From NCBI GenBank assembly GCA_037388885.1, contig JARRJS010000003.1, positions 35,521-99,520 of the forward strand: a stretch of DNA of 64,000 nt, read 5' to 3'. Origin of the DNA: JARRJS01 sp037388885 (lineage in GTDB: Bacteria > Gemmatimonadota > Gemmatimonadetes > Longimicrobiales > RSA9). Numbering within the stretch: the stretch's first letter is position 1; the number at the start of each line of letters is the position of its first letter. The notes under the pieces were generated by a model. It ran no database searches, was not told where the DNA came from, and saw only the letters and a program-made list of their open reading frames with translations. A program made the position numbers and the translations under genes. Below are positions 16,368 to 24,104 of the stretch, one piece after another.

Positions 16368-17240
16368 TCAGAAGCTCCAGCTCAAGCGCAGCGCGCCCCC
16401 GCCGCTCGCCATGTGGAACCGGTTGCCGTCCTCGTGGCTCTGCTCGTTCTGTGTGAAGCTCGTGTAGTGCAGGACGACGCCGGCGCTCCAGCGCGCTGCG
16501 AGCAGGACGTGGAGGCCCGCGTCGGCATCCCACCGTTGCTGGCCCAGTCGCACGAGCCCGCCCTCGTGGCGCAGCGAGGACACCCACGGCAACGCGCCTG
16601 CATCGGCGGCGAGGCGCAGGCCCAAACCGCCTCCCAGCGGCAGGCGCAGGCCGACCCCGAGGAAGGGCGCGGGCAGCTCCTGCGTGACGAAGTCCTCCCT
16701 GGTCTCGTGGCCGACAGTCGTCGGCGACAGCGTGCCCAGCAGCCGGAACTCGAGAAGCGTCGCGTCCAGGCCGGCGCGGCCCCAGAGGGCGCCGCCTGCA
16801 CCCACTCGTGCAAGGGGCCGGGCATACGCCACGACGACGCGGAGGAAATCCGTCGCGTTCGTGCGCGTCCGGACGACGGTTCCGCCCTGGAGCGTCGAGC
16901 CGTTGAAGTCGACATCATGAGCCAGACGCGCGCTGCCGCGCAGGGTCGTCGCGTCGATGCGCACGCCGACCACACCGGCGCCGGCGCGCAGATGCAGCCG
17001 CAGCGCCAGCGTGGAGGCCAGGTGTACGCCCAGGTCTCGTCCCAGGGACAGCCGGGTTCCCGCAATGGTGTTTTCCCGCACCTGCACCCAACCCGTGGGC
17101 TGCGCCAGCTCGTAGGCGATGCTCAACGTCCCCGGCCGCTGGCCTGCCACGGGCGTCGCGGCAGCCCACGTGAAGAACGCGAAGAGGGCCGGAACGCCGA
17201 GCGTGCAGCGTCCCGCGCAGCGGCGTGCGGTTCGCCGCAC
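16368..17240 (-). CDS. Hypothetical outer-membrane beta-barrel-like protein
   Basis: No family recognised. After a signal peptide (CTLGVPALFAFFTWAAATPVAGQ) the protein is almost entirely alternating strands rich in Gly, Leu and Arg (LRLHLRAGAGVVGVRIDATTL, RVGAGGALWGRAGLDATLL). It ends in the aromatic C terminus LRLSWSF, the classic outer-membrane barrel ending recognised by BamA. I chose the GTG at 17240, which puts the signal peptide at the N terminus (290 residues). The frame stays open to 17456, but that would run the gene into the start codon of the divergent Met-rich protein. It shares a divergent upstream region with the ECF sigma locus and may be co-controlled with it. Confidence 0.6.
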   Translation of the reverse strand: MRRTARRCAGRCTLGVPALFAFFTWAAATPVAGQRPGTLSIAYELAQPTGWVQVRENTIAGTRLSLGRDLGVHLASTLALRLHLRAGAGVVGVRIDATTLRGSARLAHDVDFNGSTLQGGTVVRTRTNATDFLRVVVAYARPLARVGAGGALWGRAGLDATLLEFRLLGTLSPTTVGHETREDFVTQELPAPFLGVGLRLPLGGGLGLRLAADAGALPWVSSLRHEGGLVRLGQQRWDADAGLHVLLAARWSAGVVLHYTSFTQNEQSHEDGNRFHMASGGGALRLSWSF

Positions 17241-17455
17241 GGCGCCGATGCCGTCGTTCCGAGGTCGATTCGTGTTGGCCACGAACGGCAGGGCGGGCAA
17301 GAAAAAGGCCGGACCGGTACGGTGGCTCTCGACGGCCGCAAGGGAGTCACCGGGTCCACCGTCGGTTAAACGATCCGCGTCCCCGGGTTGTAGGGGCGGG
17401 TGAGGGCCGGGACAAGCCGGCCGGGGATTAGCCCCGAAAACTCGAGGAGAGAGCA

Positions 17456-18085
17456 ATGACGAAGGCGAGGACGATCACAGCGGCGGTCGCAGGCGCGGGC
17501 CTGGTCCTTCTGGTGGGGATCGCGGCGGCGCCGCAGCAGGCGCCCCCCCAGCTGAAGGTGGACGAGCTGGCGAGCCAGCTGGGTCTCACGCCGCAGGCGC
17601 AGAAGCAGATCGCGCCGCGTGTGGATGAGCTCAACGGGCTGCTGGTGCGGGCGGACAAGGCGCGGCAGGAGCACCAGCAGTTGTGGACGCAGCTGCAGGA
17701 TGTCGAGGGGAAGATCCTGGAGAGCCTGACGCCGACGCAGCGGCAGCAGTTTGCGGTCGCACTGGGGCAGGCGTGGGGGTATGGAGCGGCCGGCCAACGC
17801 GGCGGCTACATGGGCGGCTATATGGGATCCGGCCGCATGGGGTACGGCCCCGGCTCCATGATGGGCCCTGGCCGCATGGGGTACGGTCCTGGTCACATGG
17901 TGGGTCCGGGCGGCATGGGGTATGGCCCCATGGGGTACGGCCCCATGGGCTACGGACACATGGGATATGGCGGCATGGGTCGTGGTGGCATGCGGGGTGG
18001 CCACTGGGGTGGCATGCACGGCATGTGGGGCTGGCGCAGCGCGCCGCAGGACTCCAGTAATTCCAACCAGGGCGGCCCTCGGTGA
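17456..18085 (+). CDS. Periplasmic Spy/CnrX-like protein with Gly-Met-Tyr repeat tail
   Basis: A 209-residue exported protein. The signal peptide (ITAAVAGAGLVLLVGIAAA) precedes a helical region of about 90 residues with two LTxxQ-like motifs (LTPQAQ, LTPTQR), as in Spy, CpxP and heavy-metal-sensor proteins. From about residue 110 the tail is a low-complexity run of Met, Gly, Tyr, Pro and His, with units such as MGYGPG and MGYGPM repeated. About fifteen methionines fall in some 80 residues. Such Met/His-rich sequence is typical of copper(I) or silver binding. GAGGAGAGAG is a strong ribosome site. It heads a locus with a sigma factor 94 bases downstream, so it may be sensor, chaperone or regulated output. 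Metal binding is inference. Confidence 0.7.
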   Translation: MTKARTITAAVAGAGLVLLVGIAAAPQQAPPQLKVDELASQLGLTPQAQKQIAPRVDELNGLLVRADKARQEHQQLWTQLQDVEGKILESLTPTQRQQFAVALGQAWGYGAAGQRGGYMGGYMGSGRMGYGPGSMMGPGRMGYGPGHMVGPGGMGYGPMGYGPMGYGHMGYGGMGRGGMRGGHWGGMHGMWGWRSAPQDSSNSNQGGPR

Positions 18086-18179
18086 GCCGTTCCAGGCGAT
18101 GACGCGTGGCGCCGGCCGCGGGGCAGCTGCCTCGGGGCCGGCGTGACGCCGCGATACGACGGAAACGCCCGGGGAGGCG

Positions 18180-18773
18180 ATGGCATCGGAGGCGAGCCAT
18201 GGGAACGAAGGCCGGAACGGTCCGGCGGACGGCGTGCTGGCGCGCAGGGTCCAGCAGGGCGACCGGGCGGCGTTCGAGGTTCTCGCCCGGCGGTATCTGC
18301 GGCCGGTCCATGCGGTGGCGGCGTCGTATCTGCTGGAGCGGGCGGACGTGGAGGATGCAGCCCAGGACACGTTCCTGCGGGCGCTGGAGTCGATCGGCCG
18401 CTTCGACGCTGCGCGCCCGTTCGCGCCGTGGCTGTACCAGATCGCGCGCAACGTGGCGCGCAACCATCTCAAGTGGCGGCGCCGCCACCCGGCGGAGCCC
18501 GTGGACGCCGCCGTGCTGGCCGATGAGCGGCCATCGCCGGTGGCGGGGGCGGAACGTTCCGAGATGCAGGCCGTCGTGGAGGCCGCCATCGAGACGCTGC
18601 CGGAACAGCGGCGCACGGCGTTCCGGCTCGCGGACGTGGAGGGATATCCGGCAACGGAAGTCGCTCGCATCATGGGGCTCAGCTCCGGTGCGGTGCGAGC
18701 CCACATACACCATGCCCGGCGCGACCTGCGGGCGCGACTGGCCACGGTGTTGAAGGACGGAAACGAGATATGA
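18180..18773 (+). CDS. ECF-type RNA polymerase sigma factor
   Basis: A 197-residue sigma-70 family protein of the extracytoplasmic function group. Region 2 is clear (FEVLARRYLRPVHAVAASYL, VEDAAQDTFLRALESI, PFAPWLYQIARNVARNHLK). Region 4 is clear too (IETLPEQRRTAFRLADVEG, EVARIMGLSSGAVRAHIHHARRDLR). There is no region 3 and no N-terminal 1.1, as expected for ECF factors. The last base pairs overlap the next gene (ATGA), so sigma and the membrane protein after it are translationally coupled in the usual sigma/anti-sigma order. Together with Spy/CnrX-like proteins on both sides, this points to an envelope or metal-stress circuit. The target promoter sequence is not known. Confidence 0.93.
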   Translation: MASEASHGNEGRNGPADGVLARRVQQGDRAAFEVLARRYLRPVHAVAASYLLERADVEDAAQDTFLRALESIGRFDAARPFAPWLYQIARNVARNHLKWRRRHPAEPVDAAVLADERPSPVAGAERSEMQAVVEAAIETLPEQRRTAFRLADVEGYPATEVARIMGLSSGAVRAHIHHARRDLRARLATVLKDGNEI

Positions 18774-19210
18774 AGAAGAACGACCACGTGCCTGATCCGA
18801 TTCCGCGGGAGTGGCTGCCGGCGTCGCCGGTGGCGCCCGAAGAGGACGAGACCTACTGGAATGCGCGGCTGCGGTCCCTCATGGGAGAAGCGGAACCGGT
18901 GCTGGCGGAGTATCGCAGTCCGCGTCGGCGGGTTTCCTGGCTGGATGCCCTGGCCGCGCGCTGGCGGCCCGCGGTGGGCGGGGCGTTCGCCTTCGCGGCG
19001 TCGCTCGTGCTGGCCCTGGTTCTGGGCGCGGGTCGCGGAGGGAGCCAGGCACAGGGAACCCGGCCGCAACCGCGGGCCGTGGTGCTGGCGACCGTCGTGA
19101 GCGGCGGGGAGCCGGCCGCGCTGTGGCGGAGCACGGGCGTGCCCGCGGACCCGACGCTGGCCCTCATGGCCCTGGAGACCGGTACCGGGTCGGAAGGGGG
19201 GAGGCAATGA
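18770..19210 (+). CDS. Putative membrane anti-sigma factor
   Basis: A 146-residue protein that overlaps the sigma gene by four bases. About 65 polar, charged N-terminal residues (EREW-type helix containing DETYWNARLRSLMGEAE) are followed by one transmembrane segment (VGGAFAFAASLVLALVLGAG). The C-terminal part, about 55 residues, is likely periplasmic. This is the layout of an anti-sigma factor: cytoplasmic sigma-binding helix, one membrane span, sensor side outside. No canonical zinc-type H-x3-C-x2-C motif is present. The call rests on gene order and topology, not on a recognised domain. It overlaps the next gene (ATGA), so the three-gene unit is tightly coupled. Confidence 0.65.
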   Translation: MKKNDHVPDPIPREWLPASPVAPEEDETYWNARLRSLMGEAEPVLAEYRSPRRRVSWLDALAARWRPAVGGAFAFAASLVLALVLGAGRGGSQAQGTRPQPRAVVLATVVSGGEPAALWRSTGVPADPTLALMALETGTGSEGGRQ

Positions 19211-19704
19211 GGCGCATGATAAGCCCCAAGTGGCAGGCCCTGCTGGCTACGGCCACCATCTTCTTCCTGGGCGCAGTGGCGGGGATCGCCGCAGACCGCG
19301 TGTGGCTGGGCCGCTCGCCCGCGGTGGCGGAAGCGGCGACGCTGACGCCGGAGGGCATGGACGCGGCGCTGGATCTGGACGCCGCCCAGGCTGCGCGAGT
19401 GCGCGCCGTGCTGGACAGTCTGCGGACGGAGGTGGCGCAGGCTGCGCAGGCAGGCCCGGACTCCCTGCGGGACGTCGCGCGTCGGGGGCGCCAGCGCCTG
19501 CAAGACGCCTTGCCCGCGGACCGGCGGGCCTCGTTCCAGCAATGGATGCAACAGCACCACGCCCGGATGATGCAGGAGATGGGCGGCGGGATGATGCAGG
19601 GTCCCGGCATGGGTCCCGGCATGATGGGCCGGCCGGGTGGCGCCGGGCGCATGATGGGGCCCGGGCGTGCCCGCCGCGACACCGGCGGCGGGATGCGCCA
19701 CTGA
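19207..19704 (+). CDS. Second Spy/CnrX-like periplasmic metal-sensor-type protein, Met-rich C terminus
   Basis: A 165-residue, N-terminally anchored protein. An uncleaved or signal segment (WQALLATATIFFLGAVAGIAA) is followed by a helical domain with the look of the heavy-metal-resistance/periplasmic metal-sensor family (LDLDAAQAARVRAVLDSLR, then LPADRRASFQQWMQQHHARM). The C-terminal 45 residues are a Met/Gly/Pro/Arg-rich tail (MMQEMGGGMMQGPGMGPGMM). In CnrYXH-type systems a protein of this kind (CnrX) senses metal and controls release of sigma by the anti-sigma. The operon order here, sigma then anti-sigma then sensor, is compatible. It starts inside the stop codon of the anti-sigma gene. Role and metal are inferred. 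Confidence 0.7.
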   Translation: MRRMISPKWQALLATATIFFLGAVAGIAADRVWLGRSPAVAEAATLTPEGMDAALDLDAAQAARVRAVLDSLRTEVAQAAQAGPDSLRDVARRGRQRLQDALPADRRASFQQWMQQHHARMMQEMGGGMMQGPGMGPGMMGRPGGAGRMMGPGRARRDTGGGMRH

Positions 19705-19726
19705 GCCCGGCGGGACTCCCGGGCTC
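19703..19726 (+). terminator. Hairpin at the end of the ECF operon
   Basis: A perfect eight-base inverted repeat, GAGCCCGG (19703-19710) and CCGGGCTC (19719-19726), with an eight-base loop, overlaps the stop codon of the last gene. There is no U-tract, so it may be a weak or factor-assisted terminator. It lies before the convergent GH65 gene. Confidence 0.5.
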
Positions 19727-19753
19727 GGAGGAGCGCCGCCGTTTGCCGACCGG

Positions 19754-22153
19754 CTACGCCGCGTCGTTCAGCTGGAAGTCGACGCGGGTGCCGGGCGAGA
19801 TCGTACGTCGCTGGCCTTCCACGTCCACGTCGATGGGCGAAGCGGAGCCCGGTTGAGCGTGGACACTGACCTTTTCGGGCGTCACATCGACCTCCAGCCA
19901 GTTGCTGCGGTACTGGAGGTTGAAATGCAGCTTCTGAACGTCGGAGGGCAGGCACGGCTCCAAGCGTAGCACCGAACCGCGGGCCTCGAGCCCGCTGTAG
20001 CAGCGCTGGAGAAGGTCGACGGTACCCGCCATGGCGCCCAGGTGGATGCCTTCCGGCGTCGTGCCGCCCTGGATGTCCGAGATGTCGCTTTCGAGGGACC
20101 GCTTGAAGAAGCGCCAGGACCGCTCCCGGTTGGCACGGGCGAGGACCCAGGCGTGCACGACGCCGCTGAGGGTCGAGCCGTGCGAGGTGCGCTTGAGGTA
20201 GTAGTCGATGTTGCGCGGTATGGTGTCCCTGTCGAAGGGGTAGCGCAGGCGGTGCAGGATGTCGCCGATCTGCTCGGCGGACAACAGGTAGAACAGCATG
20301 AGGACATCGGCCTGCTTGGACGCCTTGTAGCGGTTGATGTCGTCGTCCTCGGCCTCGAGGATGCGGTCCAGGCGCTGGATGTTGCCGTATTTCTCCCGGT
20401 AGGCGTCCCAGTCGAGCTCCTCCAGCTTCTCGTATCCCTCGAACTGGCTGATGATGCCGTCGCCGTGGAGGGGCACGAACATCTTGCGGCTGATGTCCTC
20501 CCAGTGCTCCAGCTCGAGGCGCCGGATCTCCAGCTTTTCCCAGAGCAGCTCCCGCCTGCGCCCGGGCAGCAGGTCGGTGAGCTCCAGGGCCCGCATCAGC
20601 GTCCAGACCGCCATGATGTTCGTGTAGGCGTTGTTGTTCAGCCCGGGCTCGTCGGCGTCCGGGTAGCGCGTGTGGAACTCGTCGGGCCCGATGATGCGCC
20701 GGATCTGGTAGCGGTCGAGCGCCCGGTCGTACTCGGCTTTGCTGGCCCAGAAGCGGGCGATCTCGAGGATCATCTCGGCGCCGTAGAAAGCCATGAACTC
20801 GAGGTCGTTGGTCACCTGGTAGTGTTTCCAGATGCTGTACGGGATGGCGACGTTGATATGGCGCTGGAGCTGCGTTTCGTCGCGCACCCAGCGTCCGGAG
20901 CGCGGGTTCAGGTGCCAGGTCTGGCTTTCCTCCTGTCCGTTGCTGCCGCTCTGCCACGGGTACATGGCGCCCTGGTAGCCGGCTTCGCGCGCGGCGCGCC
21001 GGGCGGCCCCGAGCCTGCGGTATCTGTACTTGAGCAGGGAACGGGTGAGCTCCGGGAAGTGGTAGTCGAGCACCGGGAACACGAACAGCTCGTCCCAGAA
21101 GACGTGGCCGCGGTATGCTTCACCGTGTATGCCCCGCGCGGGAATGCCGACGTCGTGGTCCGCCGTGTTTTCAGACACTGTCTGCAACGTGTGGCACAGG
21201 TAGAGATTGACAGCAAGGTCGGTGTTCTCCTGCTCTCCGACCCGGATCTCCGCATGCCGCCAGTTCTGGCTCCACGCCAGCACGTGGCGGCGCAGCAGGT
21301 CGCTGAACCGGGGCGACTCCTGCAAGTGCTCCCTGGCCGCGCGGCTGCACTCGGAGATGGCACGGTCCATGGACGTGAACAGCGTGACGACCTTCTCGAC
21401 GGTCAGCTCTTCGCCTTCATCGAGGGCGACCGTGAAGCGGTGGGCCACGTAGTCGGCCTCTTGCACCAGCTCGCGGTCCACCTCGACGGCCTCGCCGCCG
21501 CGATAGACCCGGTTGCGCGCGGCCTCCGCTATACGAACGTGGGACTGCAGGGTGCGAACGAGCAGGAAGACGGAGTTGTCGTCGACCGTTCCGGTCTCCA
21601 GGCAGTCGAGGTGGCGGGTCTCGAGCTGGCGATAGCGCTCTACGCCTTCGTTCCTGACGCCGCCGTCCAGACCCGACCGGACTTCCAGCGTTCCCGACCA
21701 GTCCTCGGCCTTGAACGTGGTCTCGAGAGCCGCGACGTGGGAATCGGCCATGCTGACGAACCGTCGCTGCGTGACGGAGGTGGTGCGGTCCCCTGCCCGG
21801 AAACGGATGTGTCGCGAAAGGATGCCCTCCCGGATGTCGAACCGCTGCTCGTACTCCAGCAGGTCGGCATCATCGACGCTGAACCAGTCACCATCCTCGA
21901 CCCGGAACGCGAAATCGAGCCAGTTGGGCAGGTTGACAAGGCTTTCGTTGGCCACCGTCTTGTCCTCGATAGTGGTCTCTTGTCGATCGTACAGCCCGAT
22001 CCGGTAGGTGCCGGGGTAGTGCGTGTCGCCAGCCCGGGCTTCGGGCGCGGCACCGCGGGTGGCGAAGACGCCGTTGCCCACCGTGCACAGCGCTTCGCGC
22101 AGGCTCTCTTCTTCGGGGTCGTACCCTTTGTATACCAGCAACCATTCGGTCAT
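19754..22153 (-). CDS. GH65 family enzyme, probable trehalose or kojibiose phosphorylase/trehalase type
   Basis: A 799-residue cytoplasmic enzyme acting on alpha-linked glucose disaccharides. The order fits GH65: N-terminal super-sandwich (about 1-260), linker, (alpha/alpha)6 barrel and small C-terminal sheet. The general-acid glutamate is in IGPDEFHTRYPDADEPGLNN, followed by the family NNNAYTN. The barrel start HGEAYRGHVFWDELFVFPVL and the later KRTSHGSTLSGVVHAW (phosphate-site region in phosphorylases) are clear. The ATG overlaps the stop of the upstream beta-PGM/OtsB fusion (ATGA), so the two are translationally coupled. A mycobacterial protein, OtsB1 (Rv2006), is recalled as carrying the same three modules in one chain. 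Phosphorolysis versus hydrolysis cannot be settled by eye. Confidence 0.9.
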   Translation of the reverse strand: MTEWLLVYKGYDPEEESLREALCTVGNGVFATRGAAPEARAGDTHYPGTYRIGLYDRQETTIEDKTVANESLVNLPNWLDFAFRVEDGDWFSVDDADLLEYEQRFDIREGILSRHIRFRAGDRTTSVTQRRFVSMADSHVAALETTFKAEDWSGTLEVRSGLDGGVRNEGVERYRQLETRHLDCLETGTVDDNSVFLLVRTLQSHVRIAEAARNRVYRGGEAVEVDRELVQEADYVAHRFTVALDEGEELTVEKVVTLFTSMDRAISECSRAAREHLQESPRFSDLLRRHVLAWSQNWRHAEIRVGEQENTDLAVNLYLCHTLQTVSENTADHDVGIPARGIHGEAYRGHVFWDELFVFPVLDYHFPELTRSLLKYRYRRLGAARRAAREAGYQGAMYPWQSGSNGQEESQTWHLNPRSGRWVRDETQLQRHINVAIPYSIWKHYQVTNDLEFMAFYGAEMILEIARFWASKAEYDRALDRYQIRRIIGPDEFHTRYPDADEPGLNNNAYTNIMAVWTLMRALELTDLLPGRRRELLWEKLEIRRLELEHWEDISRKMFVPLHGDGIISQFEGYEKLEELDWDAYREKYGNIQRLDRILEAEDDDINRYKASKQADVLMLFYLLSAEQIGDILHRLRYPFDRDTIPRNIDYYLKRTSHGSTLSGVVHAWVLARANRERSWRFFKRSLESDISDIQGGTTPEGIHLGAMAGTVDLLQRCYSGLEARGSVLRLEPCLPSDVQKLHFNLQYRSNWLEVDVTPEKVSVHAQPGSASPIDVDVEGQRRTISPGTRVDFQLNDAA

Positions 22154-23748
22154 GGTGTTCCCTTCCTGTCGGCGAGATCCGCGAGGCGTTCGATGACCCG
22201 GCGGACCTGTTCGGGATCGGTGAGGGCGTAACGTGCCGCGGTGCGCCGGTCATCGTCCTCGCCCCGCACGACGACCGGCAGGCCGGATGGGGGGAGCGCC
22301 CGGAACGCGTCCTCGTCTGTCACGTCGTCACCGATGTAGATGGCGCGCACAGGCCCACCGTCCGCGATGAGGTCCAGGATCCATCGGAGCGCGGACCCCT
22401 TGTCCCAGTCCAGGTCCGGCCGCAGCTCGACGATCTTCTTGCCGCCCGAACGGCGCAGCCGGTCCTCGCCGTCCGCCACCTCGATTGCGATGTTCTGGAT
22501 CCGCTCCACCTGGTCATCGGGCGCGTTGCGGTAGTGGACGGCGATGGCGAACCGCTTTCGCTCGATGGCGGCGCCTTCCACGTCCTGGAGGCGGCTGCGC
22601 AGCTGCTGCTCGGCGCGGTCCAGGGCCGGCAACCAGTCGACGGCGCGCTCGTGGTCGGTGCCGTCCGGCTGCCGGATGTGGAGGCCGTGGCTACCTGCGT
22701 AGTAGATGCCGTCCACGCGCACGAACTCGCGCAACGCATCGAGGTCGCGGCCGCTGATGATGGAGACGGGAAACAGGTCGCGGGCCCGTTCCAGGGCATG
22801 GCGCGTGGCTTCGGGAAGCCGTGCCGCATCGGGGTCCGACACGATAGGCGTGAGCGTGCCGTCGTAATCCAGGAAGAGGGCCGGTCGGCCCGCGGCCACC
22901 AGGTCCTGCAGGACATCCTCATGGTCGAGCAGGAACGGGACGTCGCCGATGCGCCGCCATGATTCGTCATCGCCCGGCAGGGGCAGCTCGGACAGGTCCT
23001 TCACGACGACGTCGGCGCCTGCCTGCCGCAGACGGTCCGCACCCTCGTCGGCGATGCCGATCACGAGGCCGAATCCGCCGCGACGGCCGGCTTCCACGCC
23101 GGCCTCCGCGTCCTCCACGATGGCGGCGGATCCTGGATCCACGTCCAGACGACGGGCGGCTTCCAGGAAGTACGCCGGGTCCGGCTTGCCGGGCAGATCC
23201 AGCTCCTGGCCGTCCATGCCGTCGACCCGAGCCTGGAACAGGTCCTGGATGCCCGCGGCGTCGAGCACGCGACGTCCGTTTCGGCTGGAGGTCACCACGG
23301 CCAGGGCCAGACCGCGACGCTTCGCCGCTCGGACCCAGGCGATGGAAGGCTCGATGCGGTCGACGCCCTCCTTTTCCAGAAGCTCGTGGAAGTAGCGGTT
23401 CTTCCGGTTGCCCAGCCCGCAAACAGTGTCGCGGTCTGGTGGGTCGTCCGGATCGCCGTGTGGCAGCTCGATGTCCCGCGATTCGAGGAAGCTCTGTGCG
23501 CCGTCGTAGCGCGGCTTGCCGTCGACGTACTGCCGATAGTCGTCCTTTGTGAACGGCTGGAACTCATCGCCGAGACGATCGCGCAGGAACGCGTCGAACA
23601 TGTGCTTCCAGGCACGAAGATGTGTGGCAGCCGTGTCGGTGAGGACGCCGTCGAGGTCGCAGATGCATGCCTGGATCCGGGAGAGATCGACCGTAGTGGA
23701 CCGAGCGGTCGCGATCGGGTCAGGGGCTGCGTCGGCGTCCTCGTTCAT
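22150..23748 (-). CDS. Fusion of beta-phosphoglucomutase-like HAD and trehalose-6-phosphate phosphatase (OtsB type)
   Basis: A 532-residue protein with two HAD modules. Residues about 25-265 resemble beta-phosphoglucomutase: nucleophile motif CICDLDGVLTDTAATHLRAW, cap region, VVTSSRNGRRVLDAAG, and VEDAEAGVEAGRRGGFGLVIG. Residues about 285-525 are trehalose-phosphatase: LFLDYDGTLTPIVSDPDAARL, SIISGRDLDALREFV, GSHGLHI, KGSALRWILD and YIGDDVTDEDAFRAL. The ATG at 23748 has a GGAG site and follows a 356-bp divergent region. Coupled to GH65 by ATGA overlap, the pair could convert trehalose or its phosphate to glucose and glucose phosphates: GH65 phosphorolysis gives beta-glucose 1-phosphate, which the mutase module would isomerise. 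The pathway is inference; the domain calls are firm. Confidence 0.92.
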   Translation of the reverse strand: MNEDADAAPDPIATARSTTVDLSRIQACICDLDGVLTDTAATHLRAWKHMFDAFLRDRLGDEFQPFTKDDYRQYVDGKPRYDGAQSFLESRDIELPHGDPDDPPDRDTVCGLGNRKNRYFHELLEKEGVDRIEPSIAWVRAAKRRGLALAVVTSSRNGRRVLDAAGIQDLFQARVDGMDGQELDLPGKPDPAYFLEAARRLDVDPGSAAIVEDAEAGVEAGRRGGFGLVIGIADEGADRLRQAGADVVVKDLSELPLPGDDESWRRIGDVPFLLDHEDVLQDLVAAGRPALFLDYDGTLTPIVSDPDAARLPEATRHALERARDLFPVSIISGRDLDALREFVRVDGIYYAGSHGLHIRQPDGTDHERAVDWLPALDRAEQQLRSRLQDVEGAAIERKRFAIAVHYRNAPDDQVERIQNIAIEVADGEDRLRRSGGKKIVELRPDLDWDKGSALRWILDLIADGGPVRAIYIGDDVTDEDAFRALPPSGLPVVVRGEDDDRRTAARYALTDPEQVRRVIERLADLADRKGTP

Positions 23749-24104
23749 GGCTCCGTCTCCATTGGCTTTGTCGGGCAATCGGATGGCCGATCGCCGTGCT
23801 GTATGTCGCAGCAAGGTTCGGTCCGGCGGGACGCCGGGCGTGTCCTGCAAACGTTTACGAACGGTGGCTGCACGCGGCGAGGTCGATGCCGGCATGGGCG
23901 CGAGGCGTCGGCCGACACTGTCGGAGAAATGCGGATCGACGTATGTTGTTTGCAGCACTTATCAACGCGATCCGGATGGCGCCGACGCCCGGTTCGTCTC
24001 TCCACAAGACTTCCCACAGACCCAAGTCAAGTAGTGAACGCAGGCACGGAGCGCGCGCGTCAAGCGCGCGGCGGGGTTGACCACCGTGTGAACGAGGCAG
24101 GACG
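23749..24104. promoter_or_regulatory. Divergent intergenic region between otsB fusion and PAS-GAF histidine kinase
   Basis: This is 356 bases without a gene. It holds a LacI-family-like half-symmetric site TGCAAACGTTTACG at 23846-23859, centred on AACGTT about 100 bases upstream of the otsB-fusion start. It also holds a GC hairpin, CGCGCGC-N5-GCGCGCG at 24052-24070, in the leader of the kinase gene. No convincing -35/-10 pair is seen in either direction. Confidence 0.35.

Noticed and set aside
17800..18000. A DNA minisatellite in the Met-rich gene
   Set aside because: The repeated bases follow codons of MGYGP-type units and are imperfect. The protein repeat explains them.
17366..19207. A 613-residue minus-strand open frame opposite the ECF operon
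   Set aside because: The opposite strand has sigma region 2 and 4 motifs, ribosome sites and ATGA overlaps. This frame is a shadow with His/Pro runs caused by the Met-rich repeats.
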